Below are positions 1 to 10,130 of a DNA stretch of 64,000 nt, piece by piece. The stretch comes from Leclercia adecarboxylata (GTDB lineage Bacteria > Pseudomonadota > Gammaproteobacteria > Enterobacterales > Enterobacteriaceae). The notes under the pieces are model-generated. The model searched no databases. It saw nothing but the letters and a program-made list of their open reading frames with translations, and was not told where the DNA came from. Positions within the stretch are counted from its first letter, which is position 1; every line of letters starts with the position of its first letter. A program made the translations under genes and the position numbers. The stretch is taken from positions 2,852,001-2,916,000 of the forward strand of contig NZ_CP098325.1 of assembly GCF_023639785.1 (NCBI RefSeq), given 5' to 3'.

Positions 1-258
1 CCCAATATTGCGTCTGATGCCGCCCTGTTCACCCGCGGTATGGCGGTGAGTGAAACCGGCTGGTCTGCCACCTTTTCACAGCTACAGCGTTTTGCCCATC
101 GCTATGCTATCGCCGTCCTGATGGCGAACCGCGACGGCGGCAGCGCTCTGTGGGATGCGAAAGGACAATTAATCGTCCGCGCCGATCGTGGCGAGCTGTT
201 ATTGACCGGGCGCTTTGTTGAGCAGGGTTGGCAAGGTGATATCATTCCATTACGCTAA
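1..258 (+). CDS. yobB: YobB-like carbon-nitrogen hydrolase family protein, 3' part
   Basis: The frame is open from base 1 to the stop at 258, so this is the C-terminal end (about 85 residues) of a gene starting upstream of the window. The visible part reads as the last strand-helix units of a nitrilase-type fold, ending in a segment (GELLLTGRF) typical of the C-terminal strand of carbon-nitrogen hydrolases. The catalytic Glu-Lys-Cys residues would lie outside the window. Its position directly upstream of exoX on the same strand matches yobB in E. coli. The substrate is unknown. Identification rests mainly on gene order, so the family call is moderately sure. Confidence 0.75.
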   Translation, partial: PNIASDAALFTRGMAVSETGWSATFSQLQRFAHRYAIAVLMANRDGGSALWDAKGQLIVRADRGELLLTGRFVEQGWQGDIIPLR

Positions 259-282
259 ACCTTTTACGGCCAGGAGAGAGCC

Positions 283-945
283 ATGCTACGTGTCATCGAC
301 ACCGAAACCTGTGACCTGCAGGGGGGCATTGTGGAAGTCGCCTCTGTCGACGTTGTGAACGGGCAGATCGTCAATCCACGCAGCCATCTTGTCCGTCCGG
401 ATCGTCCTATCAGCCCGCAGGCGATGGCTATCCATCGCATTACCGAGGCGATGGTCGCTGACAAACCCTGGATTGAAGAGGTGATCCCGCACTACCACGG
501 TAGCCCCTGGTATGTGGCGCATAACGCCAGCTTCGATCGCCGCGTGCTGCCCGAGATGCCCGGAGAGTGGATCTGCACCATGAAGCTGGCGCGGCGCTTA
601 TGGCCGGGGATCAAATACAGCAATATGGCGCTCTATAAGTCGCGCAAACTCAGCGTGAGAACGCCGGAAGGGCTGCATCACCACCGGGCCCTGTACGACT
701 GCTATATTACCGCCGCATTGCTCATCGACATCATGAACACCACCGGCTGGACCCCGGACGAGATGGCCGACATCACCGGACGACCGGCGCTGCTGACCAC
801 CTTTACCTTCGGGAAATACCGTGGCAAAGCGGTGGCAGAAATCGCGGATAAAGATCCGGGCTATCTCCGCTGGCTGTATAACAACCTCGAGCGGATGAGC
901 CCGGAGTTGCGTCTGACGCTGAAACACTACCTGGGGGGATCCTGA
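283..945 (+). CDS. exoX: Exodeoxyribonuclease X
   Basis: This is a 220-residue DnaQ-family 3'-5' DNA exonuclease of the DEDDh type, which degrades single-stranded DNA and acts with other exonucleases in methyl-directed mismatch repair. The ExoI motif D6-T-E8 is at the N-terminus, the ExoII motif sits around D85 (HNASFDRR), and the ExoIII motif is H134-x4-D139. The C-terminal third carries a small basic tail with a GKYRGK segment, as in E. coli ExoX. Length equals the E. coli protein. An AGGAGAG ribosome site lies 8 bases before the ATG. Its 3' end overlaps the convergent ptrB gene by 19 bp. Confidence 0.96.
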   Translation: MLRVIDTETCDLQGGIVEVASVDVVNGQIVNPRSHLVRPDRPISPQAMAIHRITEAMVADKPWIEEVIPHYHGSPWYVAHNASFDRRVLPEMPGEWICTMKLARRLWPGIKYSNMALYKSRKLSVRTPEGLHHHRALYDCYITAALLIDIMNTTGWTPDEMADITGRPALLTTFTFGKYRGKAVAEIADKDPGYLRWLYNNLERMSPELRLTLKHYLGGS

Positions 946-3008
946 TCCACCTCTGCCGCCTGGCTTGTTAAGGTCTCCTGAGCCAGGCCAACCAGGAACG
1001 CGTACTCCAGGGCCACCCCTTCATAGGATTTGAAGCGCCCGGACTTCCCACCGTGCCCGGCATCCATATCGGTGCAGAGCAGCAGTAAATTGTCGTCGGT
1101 CTTCATTTCCCGCAGCTTCGCCACCCATTTCGCCGGCTCCCAGTACTGCACCTGGGAGTCATGCAAACCGGTGGTCACCAGCATGTGGGGATAAGCCTTC
1201 TCCCCGACGTTGTCATAGGGACTGTAATCTTTCATGTAGCGATAGTAGGTCTCGTCCTGCGGATTGCCCCACTCTTCGTACTCCCCGATGGTCAGCGGGA
1301 TAGATTCGTCCAGCATGGTAGTCAGGACATCCACAAAGGGGACCTGGGCTATCACCCCTTTGAACAGTCCGGGACGCTCGTTAATCACGGTGCCCATCAG
1401 CATTCCGCCCGCGCTGCCGCCCATGGCAAAGCACTGGCTCCGATCGCCATAACCCAGCCCCAGCAGCCCCTCGCAGACGTCGAGGTAGTCGTTGAAGGTG
1501 TTTTTCTTTTTCAGGAACTTGCCGTCTTCGTACCATTTTTGTCCCAACTCCCCCCCGCCGCGGATATGGGCGATAGCGAAGACAAACCCGCGGTCAAGCA
1601 GGCTTAAGCGGCTGCCGCTGAAATCCGCGTCGATGCTGGAGCCGTACGAGCCGTAGCCGTAGATGAGGATCGGGTTTTTGCCCTTGCGGAAATGGTGCTT
1701 GTGGTAGACCAGCGAGACGGGCACTTCGGTGCCGTCCCGGGCGACAATCCACACGTGCTCGCTGCGATAAAGTTCGGCATTAAACCCTTTCACCTCGGCC
1801 TGCTTCAGCACCCGGCGCTGACCGGTGTCCATATCCAGCTCAAACAGGGTGTCCGGGGTGGTCATGGAGGAGTAGCCATAGCGCAGGCGGGAGGTTTCCG
1901 GTTCAGGATTGTAGCCAATCCAGGTCACGTAGGCGGGATCGTCGAAGGCAATACCAATCACTTCCCGGGTTTTACGGTTGATCTGCCGCAGGCTGGTGAG
2001 CCCGCGCTGGCGCTCTTCCACCACCAGCCAGTCCGTAAAGAGCGTGAATCCTTCGAGCATGACCTGATCCCGCGGCGGGATCAGCACCTCCCACTTGCGT
2101 TCATCGCGGACCTTGGTTTTATAGAGGCCAAAGTTTTTCCCCTCCCGGTTGGAGCGCAAATAGAAGGTGTGCTGGAAGTGATCGAGACTGTACTCATGAT
2201 CCTTACGCCGCGGCATAAAGCACAGCGGTTGAGCGTCGGGCAGTTCGGCATCCAGCAGCAGCACCTCGGTGGTGGTGGCGCTGGCCAGGAAGATAATCAC
2301 ATAGTGCTTAGAGGTGGTCTTATGCAGGCTGACGTAAAAGGTTTCGTCTTTCTCCTCATACACCAGTTCGTCGCTCTTCGACGAGGTACCCACCGTGTGC
2401 CGCCACACCTGAAAAGGGTGCAGGGTGGTGGCGTGCTTTTTAATGTAGTAGACCGTTTCAGAGTCGTTGGCCCAGATGAAGTCCGGGGAGACGTTATCAA
2501 GCATCTCCGGATACCAGTTCCCGTTCTCAAGATTACGAAAACGTAAGCCGTACTGTCGCCGCGAGAGATAATCTTCGGCGAGCGCCATAGTGGCATTATC
2601 CGGGGATACCGCCATTCCGCCCAGGGTATAAAACTCGCTGTGCGCTGCACGCTGGTTAGCATCCAGCAGCGTCTCCCACTCCTCCCACTCGGCGCAGAGT
2701 ACCGACTGGCGCTGATAGATGGCGTATTCGTTACCGGGTTCATAAACGTGGCGGTAACGATAGCCATTTCGACTCCAGGGGGCGGAGACATCACGCTGCG
2801 GGACGCGCTCCACCATTTCAGCGAGCAGGCGATCCTGCAGCGCCTGCTGCGTCGCCATGACCCGGCGGCCATAGTCGTTTTCCGCGTGGAGGTAGTCCAG
2901 CACCTCCGGCTGCGAGCGGCTATCGTCGCGCAACCAGTAATAGTTGTCGATGCGCGTATCACCGTGCGCGGTGAGAGCGTGCGGTATGCGTTGGGCTTTA
3001 GGTGGCAT
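927..3008 (-). CDS. ptrB: Oligopeptidase B (protease II)
   Basis: This 693-residue cytoplasmic serine peptidase of the prolyl oligopeptidase family (S9A) cleaves short peptides after Arg or Lys. An N-terminal beta-propeller (about residues 75-410) gates a C-terminal alpha/beta hydrolase domain. The catalytic triad is visible as S532 in GGSAGG, D617 in GLHDSQV and H652 in DAGHGG, the same numbering as E. coli, with a slightly longer C-terminal tail. The gene is transcribed alone and is convergent with exoX. The start ATG at 3008 begins [10 protein letters not shown], matching the family. Confidence 0.96.
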   Translation of the reverse strand: MPPKAQRIPHALTAHGDTRIDNYYWLRDDSRSQPEVLDYLHAENDYGRRVMATQQALQDRLLAEMVERVPQRDVSAPWSRNGYRYRHVYEPGNEYAIYQRQSVLCAEWEEWETLLDANQRAAHSEFYTLGGMAVSPDNATMALAEDYLSRRQYGLRFRNLENGNWYPEMLDNVSPDFIWANDSETVYYIKKHATTLHPFQVWRHTVGTSSKSDELVYEEKDETFYVSLHKTTSKHYVIIFLASATTTEVLLLDAELPDAQPLCFMPRRKDHEYSLDHFQHTFYLRSNREGKNFGLYKTKVRDERKWEVLIPPRDQVMLEGFTLFTDWLVVEERQRGLTSLRQINRKTREVIGIAFDDPAYVTWIGYNPEPETSRLRYGYSSMTTPDTLFELDMDTGQRRVLKQAEVKGFNAELYRSEHVWIVARDGTEVPVSLVYHKHHFRKGKNPILIYGYGSYGSSIDADFSGSRLSLLDRGFVFAIAHIRGGGELGQKWYEDGKFLKKKNTFNDYLDVCEGLLGLGYGDRSQCFAMGGSAGGMLMGTVINERPGLFKGVIAQVPFVDVLTTMLDESIPLTIGEYEEWGNPQDETYYRYMKDYSPYDNVGEKAYPHMLVTTGLHDSQVQYWEPAKWVAKLREMKTDDNLLLLCTDMDAGHGGKSGRFKSYEGVALEYAFLVGLAQETLTSQAAEVDQDPPR

Positions 3009-3098
3009 GGCGTTATGATTCTTTTACGTTTAACACCCTATAAGGTTGGCAAAACATGCGCACGATGCAAGCGAAACGGTACCCGCAGGGGTAAAAAA

Positions 3099-3749
3099 CT
3101 AGCCGGGTAACGCTTGTTTTTGCTGGCGAATATCCTGCTCAATCCCTTCCCGTACGTCCGCCGGGATTTTCAGCGCATCGCCCAGCGCATTGAGATAGCT
3201 GCGCTCCATAAAGTGATCGATATCGATTGCTGCACAGCTCAGGAAGTAGAGTTCCAGCGCCTCCTCTTCGTTCTGGATCCCCTGGGCCAGACGCGCAGGA
3301 TCGAGAGGTTGTTCGATGGCGCGCGCCACCAGCGCCCTGCCCTGCTCCTCCACGCCTGCTTCCCGCATCTGCTGTTCAATGGCAGCCCGCTCCTGGTCAT
3401 CGATATGGCCGTCACTTTTCGCGGCGAAAACCAGCGCCAGGATCAGTCTTTCGGTGCGCACGTCCAGCGGCGAGGCCTGCTGGCCAAACTGCGGCTCGTC
3501 CTGATGCGCGCTGCGGATCCTGTCTTTGTACTTGTTCCACAGCACGGTACCGGCAATGGCACCCCCGCCGGCAAGCAGGGCGCCTGTGCCGTATTTGCTG
3601 AGTAATTTGCGCGAGGATTTATTCGCCACCAGCAGCCCGGCCAGGCCGCCAAGCGCGCCCGGCGTCAGCATTTTGCTTAAGCCCTCACCGGACGATGACG
3701 ACCTTTTCTGCCCGAGCAGAGACTGTAGTTGATTCAACCAGTTTGACAT
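3099..3749 (-). CDS. yebE: YebE, inner-membrane protein with TerB-like (DUF533) domain
   Basis: This is a protein of about 216 residues of the YebE/DUF533 family. The N-terminal part is basic and Ser-rich, followed by a glycine-rich hydrophobic stretch ([10 protein letters not shown] and [13 protein letters not shown]) that probably inserts in the membrane. The C-terminal half is an all-helical TerB-like domain with an acidic DGHIDDQE metal-site-like motif. E. coli yebE belongs to the Cpx/zinc-stress set, but function is unknown. The start at 3749 (MSNWLNQLQ) is preferred over an upstream GTG at 3761 because GAGGG sits 7 bases before it and because the homologue starts MANWLNQ. Confidence 0.9.
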   Translation of the reverse strand: MSNWLNQLQSLLGQKRSSSSGEGLSKMLTPGALGGLAGLLVANKSSRKLLSKYGTGALLAGGGAIAGTVLWNKYKDRIRSAHQDEPQFGQQASPLDVRTERLILALVFAAKSDGHIDDQERAAIEQQMREAGVEEQGRALVARAIEQPLDPARLAQGIQNEEEALELYFLSCAAIDIDHFMERSYLNALGDALKIPADVREGIEQDIRQQKQALPG

Positions 3750-3836
3750 GTTTACCCTCACTAAACGGTGGAAGAATTTCTCAGCGTAAGCGAGGGGATG
3801 TCAGGAAATGTCTGCATCAGCAAAAGAAGCGAAAAT

Positions 3837-4184
3837 TCACCTCTTCGACGACAGATACTGCGCCTTGCCCGCTTTACAGTCGATCTTCACCTGATAGTGA
3901 ATATCGGTATTCTTGCCGCGCACCGTCAGCGGTACCGTCCAGCTGTCGCTCTCCCCTTTCACCTGCTTAGGGTTGATCCAGGCTACCGGGTCGGCCTGGC
4001 CCAGCGTTTTCTGATCGTCCGCCCAGCGCACAATGCGGTTTTGCAGATAATCCCGCTTCACGCTGGCGGCAATCCCTTCGGCATCCTGACCTTCACAGGT
4101 CGGGAATTTCACGGTTTTTTCGTCTGCTGCATGGGCCGTCAGGCTGGCGGCCAGCAGTGCTATTGCTACCCCTGTTTTGTTCAT
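3837..4184 (-). CDS. yebF: YebF, secreted colicin M-immunity-like protein
   Basis: This 115-residue small secreted protein has a signal peptide (about residues 1-19, ending TAHA) and a conserved core ([35 protein letters not shown]) that identifies YebF. E. coli YebF is exported to the periplasm and then released to the medium through OmpF/OmpC porins, and shares its fold with the colicin M immunity protein Cmi. Two cysteines in the mature part would form the fold's disulfide. The ATG at 4184 follows GGAGAG and gives the correct signal peptide; the open frame extends 31 codons further upstream without support. In E. coli yebG follows yebF, but no yebG is present here. Confidence 0.93.
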   Translation of the reverse strand: MNKTGVAIALLAASLTAHAADEKTVKFPTCEGQDAEGIAASVKRDYLQNRIVRWADDQKTLGQADPVAWINPKQVKGESDSWTVPLTVRGKNTDIHYQVKIDCKAGKAQYLSSKR

Positions 4185-4275
4185 CACGCTCTCCTGTTTT
4201 GGTTCAACAAAAGCATGGTCGAAAAACGCTGCGATGCAAATAACCGCCTGTCTACCTGATGGGTTTTCGCAACAC

Positions 4276-4305
4276 AAGACAGACGCAAACGTTTTCGTTT
4301 ATACT
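4276..4305 (+). promoter_or_regulatory. purT promoter with perfect PurR operator
   Basis: ACGCAAACGTTTTCGT at 4283-4298 is the textbook PurR box. It lies in the spacer between a plausible -35 (AAGACA, 4276-4281) and a good -10 (TATACT, 4300-4305), so bound PurR-hypoxanthine would block RNA polymerase. The short leader runs to the purT ATG at 4333. The operator is read directly; repression is inferred from the known purine regulon. Confidence 0.93.
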
Positions 4306-4332
4306 GCGCGCAACTTTTTCAGGGGAATTGTT

Positions 4333-5511
4333 ATGACTCGTTTAGGAACTGCGCTGCGTCCGGCAGCGACGCGTGTGATGCTGCTCGGCTCGGGCGAACT
4401 GGGCAAAGAGGTGGCCATTGAGTGCCAGCGTTTAGGGGTTGAAGTGATCGCCGTTGACCGCTATGCCGATGCCCCGGCGATGCACGTTGCTCACCGCTCA
4501 CACGTCATTAATATGCTTGATGGCGATGCCCTGCGCGCCCTGATTGTTAAAGAAAAACCGCACTTCGTCGTGCCGGAAATCGAAGCCATCGCTACCGACA
4601 CCCTGCTGGCGCTGGAAGCCGAAGGCCAGCGCGTGGTGCCCTGCGCCCGCGCCGCAAAGTTGACCATGAACCGGGAAGGTATTCGTCGCCTGGCGGCGGA
4701 AGAGCTGTCCCTGCCCACCTCAAGCTACCGTTTCGCCGACAGCAAAGCCGATTTTTTGCAGGCCGTCGCCGAAATTGGCTACCCGTGCATCATTAAGCCG
4801 GTGATGAGTTCCTCCGGCAAAGGGCAGAGCTTTGTGCGCAGCGCCGAACAGCTGGATAAGGCCTGGGATTACGCCCAACAGGGTGGCCGCGCCGGAGCCG
4901 GACGCGTGATTGTCGAGGGCGTGGTGAAGTTCGATTTTGAGATCACCCTCCTGACCGTCAGCGCCGTTGATGGCGTCCATTTCTGCGATCCGATTGGTCA
5001 TCGCCAGGAAGATGGCGACTACCGTGAATCCTGGCAGCCGCAGCAGATGAGCCCGCTGGCCCGGGAACGCGCCGAGGAGATCTCCCGCAAAGTGGTGCTG
5101 GCCCTGGGCGGCCACGGCCTGTTTGGCGTGGAGCTGTTCGTCTGCGGCGACGAGGTGATTTTCAGCGAAGTCTCCCCGCGCCCGCACGACACCGGCATGG
5201 TGACCTTAATCTCGCAGGATCTCTCTGAGTTTGCCCTGCACGTTCGCGCTTTCCTCGGCCTGCCGGTAGGCGGCGTGCGTCAGTACGGCCCGGCGGCGTC
5301 GGCGGTGATCCTGCCCCAGCTCACCAGCCAGAACGTGACCTTCGATAACGTCGATGCCGCCGTGGGCGCTGGCCTGCAGCTGCGTCTGTTTGGTAAGCCT
5401 GAGATCGAAGGCTCGCGTCGCCTGGGCGTGGCGCTGGCGACGGGCGACAGCGTGGAAGTCGCTGTTGAACGGGCAAAAAATGCCGCCGCCAGCGTGCAGG
5501 TTGCAGGATAA
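4333..5511 (+). CDS. purT: Formate-dependent phosphoribosylglycinamide formyltransferase (GAR transformylase 2)
   Basis: This 392-residue ATP-grasp enzyme catalyses the third step of purine synthesis using formate and ATP, as an alternative to the folate-dependent PurN. An N-terminal pre-ATP-grasp fold ([11 protein letters not shown], about residues 15-26) is followed by the ATP-grasp domain with the glycine-rich loop SSGKGQS and the metal-binding segment [13 protein letters not shown]. Length matches E. coli PurT. The ATG at 4333 was chosen because it follows AGGGGAA and the PurR-controlled promoter; the frame is open upstream to 4177 but would run through the promoter. A strong terminator follows at once. 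Confidence 0.97.
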   Translation: MTRLGTALRPAATRVMLLGSGELGKEVAIECQRLGVEVIAVDRYADAPAMHVAHRSHVINMLDGDALRALIVKEKPHFVVPEIEAIATDTLLALEAEGQRVVPCARAAKLTMNREGIRRLAAEELSLPTSSYRFADSKADFLQAVAEIGYPCIIKPVMSSSGKGQSFVRSAEQLDKAWDYAQQGGRAGAGRVIVEGVVKFDFEITLLTVSAVDGVHFCDPIGHRQEDGDYRESWQPQQMSPLARERAEEISRKVVLALGGHGLFGVELFVCGDEVIFSEVSPRPHDTGMVTLISQDLSEFALHVRAFLGLPVGGVRQYGPAASAVILPQLTSQNVTFDNVDAAVGAGLQLRLFGKPEIEGSRRLGVALATGDSVEVAVERAKNAAASVQVAG

Positions 5512-5512
5512 A

Positions 5513-5537
5513 AAAACGGGCCGAAGGGCCCGTTTTT
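5513..5537 (+). terminator. Rho-independent terminator of purT
   Basis: The inverted repeat ACGGGCC-GAA-GGCCCGT is flanked by A and T runs and starts two bases after the purT stop. The A-run on the left makes it potentially bidirectional, serving eda on the other strand as well. Confidence 0.85.
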
Positions 5538-5543
5538 ATTGGC

Positions 5544-5573
5544 GTAGGCCGGGTAAGCGCAGCGCCACCCGGC
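5544..5573. repeat. REP element between purT and eda
   Basis: Palindromic GCCGGGTAAGCGCAGCGCCA followed by CCCGGC is typical of enterobacterial REP/BIME units. It sits between two convergent genes. Copies of the same family are at 12579, 30131 and 39197-39294. Confidence 0.8.
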
Positions 5574-5580
5574 AAAAACC

Positions 5581-6222
5581 TTACTGCTGCGCGCCTTCTA
5601 CCGCTTCGCGTGCCAGCTTAGTGATGCGATCCCAGTCGCCCGCTTCCATTGCGTCCGCCGGAACCAGCCAGGAGCCACCGATGCACAGCACGCTCTTCAG
5701 CGCCAGGTAGTCGCGGTAGTTTGCCGGAGAGATACCGCCCGTCGGGCAGAAACGTACGTTAGCGAAAGGACCTGCGATAGCCTGCAGCGCTTTGGTGCCG
5801 CCGTTGGCTTCCGCCGGGAAGAATTTAAACTCCTGCAGGCCGTAGTCCAGACCCAGCATCAGCTCAGACACGGTGCTGATGCCCGGGATCAGCGGGATGG
5901 AGCCTTCGGTAGCGGCTTTCAGCAGAGGCTCGGTCAGGCCAGGGCTGATGGCGAACTGCGCACCGGCTTCGGTCACTTCAGCCAGCTGCTGCGGGTTCAG
6001 CACGGTGCCAGCACCGATGATGGCTTCCGGCACTTCTTTGGCGATGGCGCGAATGGCATCCATTGCACAGGCAGTACGCAGCGTGACTTCCAGTACGCGT
6101 ACACCGCCCGCAACCAGCGCTTTCGCCATCGGGACTGCGTGTTCCAGCTTATTAATCACGATAACCGGCACTACCGGGCCAGTTTTCAGGATTGCTTCTG
6201 CACTTGTATTCCAGTTTTTCAT
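5581..6222 (-). CDS. eda: KHG/KDPG aldolase (2-dehydro-3-deoxyphosphogluconate aldolase)
   Basis: This 213-residue class I aldolase cleaves 2-keto-3-deoxy-6-phosphogluconate to pyruvate and glyceraldehyde 3-phosphate, the last step of the Entner-Doudoroff pathway. The Schiff-base lysine K133 (QEFKFFPAE), the proton-relay E45 and R49 (LEVTLRT) and the phosphate-binding GGISPAN loop are all present. Length equals the E. coli enzyme. It lies 39 bp downstream of edd on the same strand and is probably cotranscribed with it. Confidence 0.98.
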   Translation of the reverse strand: MKNWNTSAEAILKTGPVVPVIVINKLEHAVPMAKALVAGGVRVLEVTLRTACAMDAIRAIAKEVPEAIIGAGTVLNPQQLAEVTEAGAQFAISPGLTEPLLKAATEGSIPLIPGISTVSELMLGLDYGLQEFKFFPAEANGGTKALQAIAGPFANVRFCPTGGISPANYRDYLALKSVLCIGGSWLVPADAMEAGDWDRITKLAREAVEGAQQ

Positions 6223-6261
6223 CAGAGTTTTTCTCTCGCCAGATCGATAATTCTTGTCGTC

Positions 6262-8073
6262 TTAAAACGTAATACAGGTCGCGCCCTGTTCTGCACCCGA
6301 GAGGTTCTCGCGTAACGCGCTGAACATTTCGCGTCCCGTTCCCACGCGCGATGCGCTCAGGTCAGGAATATGCGGCTTACGTGCGGCCAGTACCGCCTCA
6401 TCCACCAGTAAGGTCAACTCGCCTGTCTGACCGTTAACGCGAATGATATCGCCATCGTACACTTTCGCCAGCAGTCCACCGTCGTATGCTTCCGGGGTGA
6501 CGTGAATGGCGGAAGGCACTTTACCCGATGCACCGGAGAGGCGTCCATCGGTAACCAACGCAATTTTGAAACGGCGGTCCAATAATACACCAAGTGGCGG
6601 CATTAGTTTATGTAATTCTGGCATTCCGTTCGCTTTGGGTCCCTGATGACGGACAACAACAACGCAATCTTTGTCCAGCAGACCGGCTTCAAACGCCGGC
6701 AGCACGTCATGCTGGCTTTCGAAAACAACCGCCGGGGCTTCAATAACCTGATTTTCCACCGGCACCGCAGACGTCTTCATCACCGCCCGGCCCAGGTTGC
6801 CGTTCAGCACTTTGGTGCCGCCGTGGTGGGAGAATGGCTTGTCGAAGGAGGCGATCACGCTGTCGTCCAGCGAGGCCTGCGCCCCTTCGCGCCAGTCCAG
6901 CTCGCCCTCGTTCAGCCACGGCTCTAAGGTGTAGCGTTTCAGGCCGAAACCGGCCACGGTGTTGACATCTTCATGCAGCAGGCCGCCTTTCATCAGCTCG
7001 CGCATCAGCACCGGAACGCCGCCCGCAGCCTGGAAATGGTTAATATCGGCCGGGCCATTCGGGTACAGACGGGTCATCAGCGGCACCACTTCAGACAGAT
7101 CGGAGAAATCATCCCAGTTGATCAGAATGCCTGCCGCACGCGCCATCGCCACCATATGCATGGTGTGGTTAGTGGAGCCGCCGGTCGCCAGCAGAGCCAC
7201 GATGCCATTCACGACCACTTTCTCGTCCACCATTTTTCCAAGCGGCATCCACTCGTTGCCGTTACCGGTCAGACGAGTGACCTGACGGGCAGCAGCGGCG
7301 GTCAGCGCTTCGCGCAGCGGGGCGTCAGGATGGACAAATGACGAACCTGGCAGCTGCATCCCCATAAACTCCACCACCATCTGGTTAGTGTTGGCGGTAC
7401 CGTAGAAAGTACAGGTTCCCGGGGCATGGTAGGACGCCGCTTCGGACTCGAGCAGCGCCATACGATCCACTTTGCCTTCGGCATAGAGTTGGCGAATACG
7501 CACTTTCTCTTTATTAGCAAGGCCGCTCGCCATCGGGCCTGACGGCACAAAGAGCGCAGGCAGATGACCAAACGACAGCGCCGCCATCGTCAGACCCGGG
7601 ACAATCTTGTCGCAGACGCCGAGATAGAGCGCGCCGTCAAACATGTTATGGGACAGGCCAACCGCCGTGGACATGGCGATCACTTCACGGCTCAGCAGCG
7701 ACAGCTCCATCCCGTCCTGGCCCTGGGTTACGCCGTCACACATGGCCGGCACGCCGCCCGCCACCTGGCCAACTGCATTCGCCTGGTGCAATGCTTTACG
7801 AATGATGTCCGGGTAGGTTTCGTACGGCTGGTGCGCCGAGAGCATGTCGTTGTAGGAGGTGATGATGGCGATATTGTTACGCAGCATGCTTTTCAGCGAG
7901 GCTTTATCTTCAGGCTGACAGGCAGCAAAACCGTGCGCCAGATTACCGCAGGCCAGCTGCGAACGATGAACCGTGTCGGACTTCGCCTGCTGGATGCGAG
8001 CGAGGTAGGCAGAACGGGTCGGTTTTGAACGCTCAACGATGCGTTGTGTTACCCGTAACAATGTCGAATTCAT
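6262..8073 (-). CDS. edd: Phosphogluconate dehydratase
   Basis: This 603-residue enzyme of the IlvD/Edd family dehydrates 6-phosphogluconate to KDPG, the committed Entner-Doudoroff step, using a [4Fe-4S] cluster. Cluster and active-site segments [26 protein letters not shown] and [12 protein letters not shown] are intact. The ATG at 8073 (MNSTLLRV) is preceded by AGGAG at about 9 bases and gives the E. coli length; the frame is open five codons further up without a ribosome site. It forms an operon with eda and lies downstream of zwf, separated by zwf's terminator. Confidence 0.97.
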   Translation of the reverse strand: MNSTLLRVTQRIVERSKPTRSAYLARIQQAKSDTVHRSQLACGNLAHGFAACQPEDKASLKSMLRNNIAIITSYNDMLSAHQPYETYPDIIRKALHQANAVGQVAGGVPAMCDGVTQGQDGMELSLLSREVIAMSTAVGLSHNMFDGALYLGVCDKIVPGLTMAALSFGHLPALFVPSGPMASGLANKEKVRIRQLYAEGKVDRMALLESEAASYHAPGTCTFYGTANTNQMVVEFMGMQLPGSSFVHPDAPLREALTAAAARQVTRLTGNGNEWMPLGKMVDEKVVVNGIVALLATGGSTNHTMHMVAMARAAGILINWDDFSDLSEVVPLMTRLYPNGPADINHFQAAGGVPVLMRELMKGGLLHEDVNTVAGFGLKRYTLEPWLNEGELDWREGAQASLDDSVIASFDKPFSHHGGTKVLNGNLGRAVMKTSAVPVENQVIEAPAVVFESQHDVLPAFEAGLLDKDCVVVVRHQGPKANGMPELHKLMPPLGVLLDRRFKIALVTDGRLSGASGKVPSAIHVTPEAYDGGLLAKVYDGDIIRVNGQTGELTLLVDEAVLAARKPHIPDLSASRVGTGREMFSALRENLSGAEQGATCITF

Positions 8074-8192
8074 AGAAGCTCCTGTCATTTATCTGTCCGC
8101 GCTCTGGAATTAACAAAGTGTTTAGCAGGTAGTAACATCGCTGAAACGCTTGATTGCCGGAGCTCTGGGGCAAAATCGCTCCGGGCAGTGTA

Positions 8193-8229
8193 ATAAAAAA
8201 AGCTCCGGGTGGAAATGCACCCGGAGCTT
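8193..8229 (-). terminator. Rho-independent terminator of zwf
   Basis: An 11-bp perfect stem (AAGCTCCGGGT, 8200-8210, against 8219-8229) is followed on the minus strand by a T-run. It lies between zwf and edd, so edd-eda needs its own promoter downstream of it. Confidence 0.85.
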
Positions 8230-8266
8230 AAATGATTAATTATTGTGCGCTGGCCTGAGCCAGATC

Positions 8267-8282
8267 ATGTTACCGGTAAAAT
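8267..8282. promoter_or_regulatory. Candidate GntR operator between zwf and edd
   Basis: ATGTTACCGGTAAAAT is close to the palindromic GntR box (ATGTTACCGGTAACAT type) known to control gluconate genes and edd in E. coli. It lies upstream of the zwf terminator relative to edd, which is an awkward place for an edd promoter. The match is visible; function is inferred. Confidence 0.45.
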
Positions 8283-8306
8283 ACCCCGTAGGGATTAACG
8301 GTAACC

Positions 8307-9782
8307 TTACTCAAACTCGTTCCAGGAACGACCATCACGGGTGATCATTGCCACCGAGGCAACCGGTCCCCAGGTGCCCGCCTGATACGGTTTCGGCGCA
8401 TCCTGATCCGCCGCCCAGGCTTCAGTGATAGAGTCGACCCACTTCCACGCCTCTTCTACTTCGTCACGGCGGACGAACAGCGCCTGAATACCGCGCATGG
8501 TTTCCAGCAGCAGACGTTCATAAGCATCCGCCAGATGCGTCTGGTTGAAGGTTTCGGAGTAGCTCAGATCCAGTTTAGTGGTCTGCAGGTTGTGCTTATG
8601 ATCCAGCCCCGGCACCTTGTTCAGCACCTGAATGTCCACGCCTTCGTCCGGCTGCAGACGGATGGTCAGCTTGTTCTGCGGCAGCTCCTGCCAGGACTCT
8701 TTGAACAGGTTCAGTTCCGGGTTTTTGAAGTAGACCACGACTTCAGAGCATTTAGCAGGCAAACGTTTACCGGTACGCAGGTAGAACGGAACGCCCGCCC
8801 AGCGCCAGTCGTCAATATCCACGCGGATCGCCACAAACGTCTCGGTATTACTGGATTTATTCGCGCCCTCTTCTTCCAGATAGCCCGGAACTTTTTTGCC
8901 CTGGGCAAAGCCGGCGGTGTACTGGCCGCGGACCGTTTTCTCGCGCACGTTGGAGCGATCGATACGGCGCAGGGACTTCAGTACTTTTACTTTCGCGTCG
9001 CGGATGCTGTCCGCGCTAAGATCCGACGGCGGAGACATGGCAATCATGCAGAGAACCTGCAGCAGGTGGTTCTGGATCATATCGCGCATCTGACCGGCCT
9101 GGTCGAAGTAGCCCCAGCGCCCTTCAATACCCACCTCTTCCGCCACCGTGATCTCAACATGATCGATGGTGCGGTTATCCCAGTTATTCACAAACAGGGA
9201 GTTGGCAAAGCGCAGCGCCAGCAGGTTCAGTACCGTCTCTTTACCGAGATAGTGGTCGATACGGTAAACCTGGCACTCTTCAAAGTATTCCCCGACCTGA
9301 TCGTTGATTTCCCGGGAGGTCGCAAGGGAGGTGCCCAGCGGCTTTTCCATCACCACGCGCGCTGGCTTGGCGTTCAGGTTCGCTTCACCCAGCCCTTTGC
9401 AGATGGCGCCGAAGGTGCTTGGCGGCATGGCGAAGTAGTTAATGGTGACGCGATTCTTTTGATCGAGCATTGCGCTCAGGTTGGCAAATGCCGACGTGTC
9501 GTTAACGTCGAGGTTGCAGAAATCGAGACGTCCGCTCAGCTTATCCCACAAACTTTCATCGATTTTCTCTTTCATGAAAGTTTCCAGTGCTTCACGCACG
9601 ACTTCGGTATACGCGTCCTTATCCCAGTCCGCACGGCCCACGCCCAGGATGCGGGTATCCGGGTGAATTTGACCCGCTTTTTCCAGTTGATACAGGGAAG
9701 GCAGCAATTTACGGCGTGCAAGATCGCCTTTCGCGCCGAAAATGACCAGGTCACATGCCTGGGCTGTTTGCGTTACCGCCAT
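8307..9782 (-). CDS. zwf: Glucose-6-phosphate 1-dehydrogenase
   Basis: This 491-residue NADP-dependent enzyme makes 6-phosphogluconolactone, the entry to the pentose phosphate and Entner-Doudoroff routes and a main NADPH source. The N-terminal Rossmann fold carries [11 protein letters not shown], and the substrate/catalytic motif RIDHYLGKE is intact. Length is identical to E. coli Zwf. It is divergent from hexR, and its promoter carries both a soxbox and a HexR operator, so oxidative stress and carbon signals are likely to meet here. Confidence 0.98.
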   Translation of the reverse strand: MAVTQTAQACDLVIFGAKGDLARRKLLPSLYQLEKAGQIHPDTRILGVGRADWDKDAYTEVVREALETFMKEKIDESLWDKLSGRLDFCNLDVNDTSAFANLSAMLDQKNRVTINYFAMPPSTFGAICKGLGEANLNAKPARVVMEKPLGTSLATSREINDQVGEYFEECQVYRIDHYLGKETVLNLLALRFANSLFVNNWDNRTIDHVEITVAEEVGIEGRWGYFDQAGQMRDMIQNHLLQVLCMIAMSPPSDLSADSIRDAKVKVLKSLRRIDRSNVREKTVRGQYTAGFAQGKKVPGYLEEEGANKSSNTETFVAIRVDIDDWRWAGVPFYLRTGKRLPAKCSEVVVYFKNPELNLFKESWQELPQNKLTIRLQPDEGVDIQVLNKVPGLDHKHNLQTTKLDLSYSETFNQTHLADAYERLLLETMRGIQALFVRRDEVEEAWKWVDSITEAWAADQDAPKPYQAGTWGPVASVAMITRDGRSWNEFE

Positions 9783-9829
9783 GTCATTCTCCTCAGTTGG
9801 ATATCCTGGTGCTTTTGCCAGAATATCGT

Positions 9830-9844
9830 TGTAATTTTATTACA
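9830..9844. promoter_or_regulatory. HexR operator at the zwf promoter
   Basis: TGTAATTTTATTACA matches the HexR palindrome (TGTAATTAAATTACA type). It lies just downstream of the proposed zwf -10, over the likely start site, which fits repression by HexR. HexR is encoded by the divergent neighbour. Confidence 0.85.
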
Positions 9845-9847
9845 TGC

Positions 9848-9903
9848 ACTGTACTGCTTTTACGTCATTACCGAAACCATTTGCGCTTATCCTCCCGTGC
9901 GAT
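9848..9903 (-). promoter_or_regulatory. zwf promoter with SoxS/MarA box
   Basis: On the minus strand ATCGCACGGGAGGATAAGC (9903-9885) matches the mar/sox/rob box documented for E. coli zwf. A -10 TACAGT (9853-9848) and a weak -35 TTTCGG (9876-9871) with a 17-base spacer follow. This is class II-like spacing typical of SoxS-activated promoters. The rest of the 9783-10130 intergenic stretch holds the leaders of zwf and hexR; I see no other gene in it. Confidence 0.75.
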
Positions 9904-10130
9904 AACGCGATATTTCGCCCGGGGCGCGAACAGGCTCGGTCATGGCGGTCAAAATTTATTCTTCCAGGCCGTTGCTAAAATCCGACAGCGATCAAGTAAT
10001 GAAAAAAAACAACAACATTTTTTCCATGGACTGACCCTTTCGGCAGATCACAGGCGTATATTCTTGCTAATTCGTATCGCGATTTCACCCATTTATGAAA
10101 TCGCTTCCACCGATGAGCGCCGTGTTAAAA

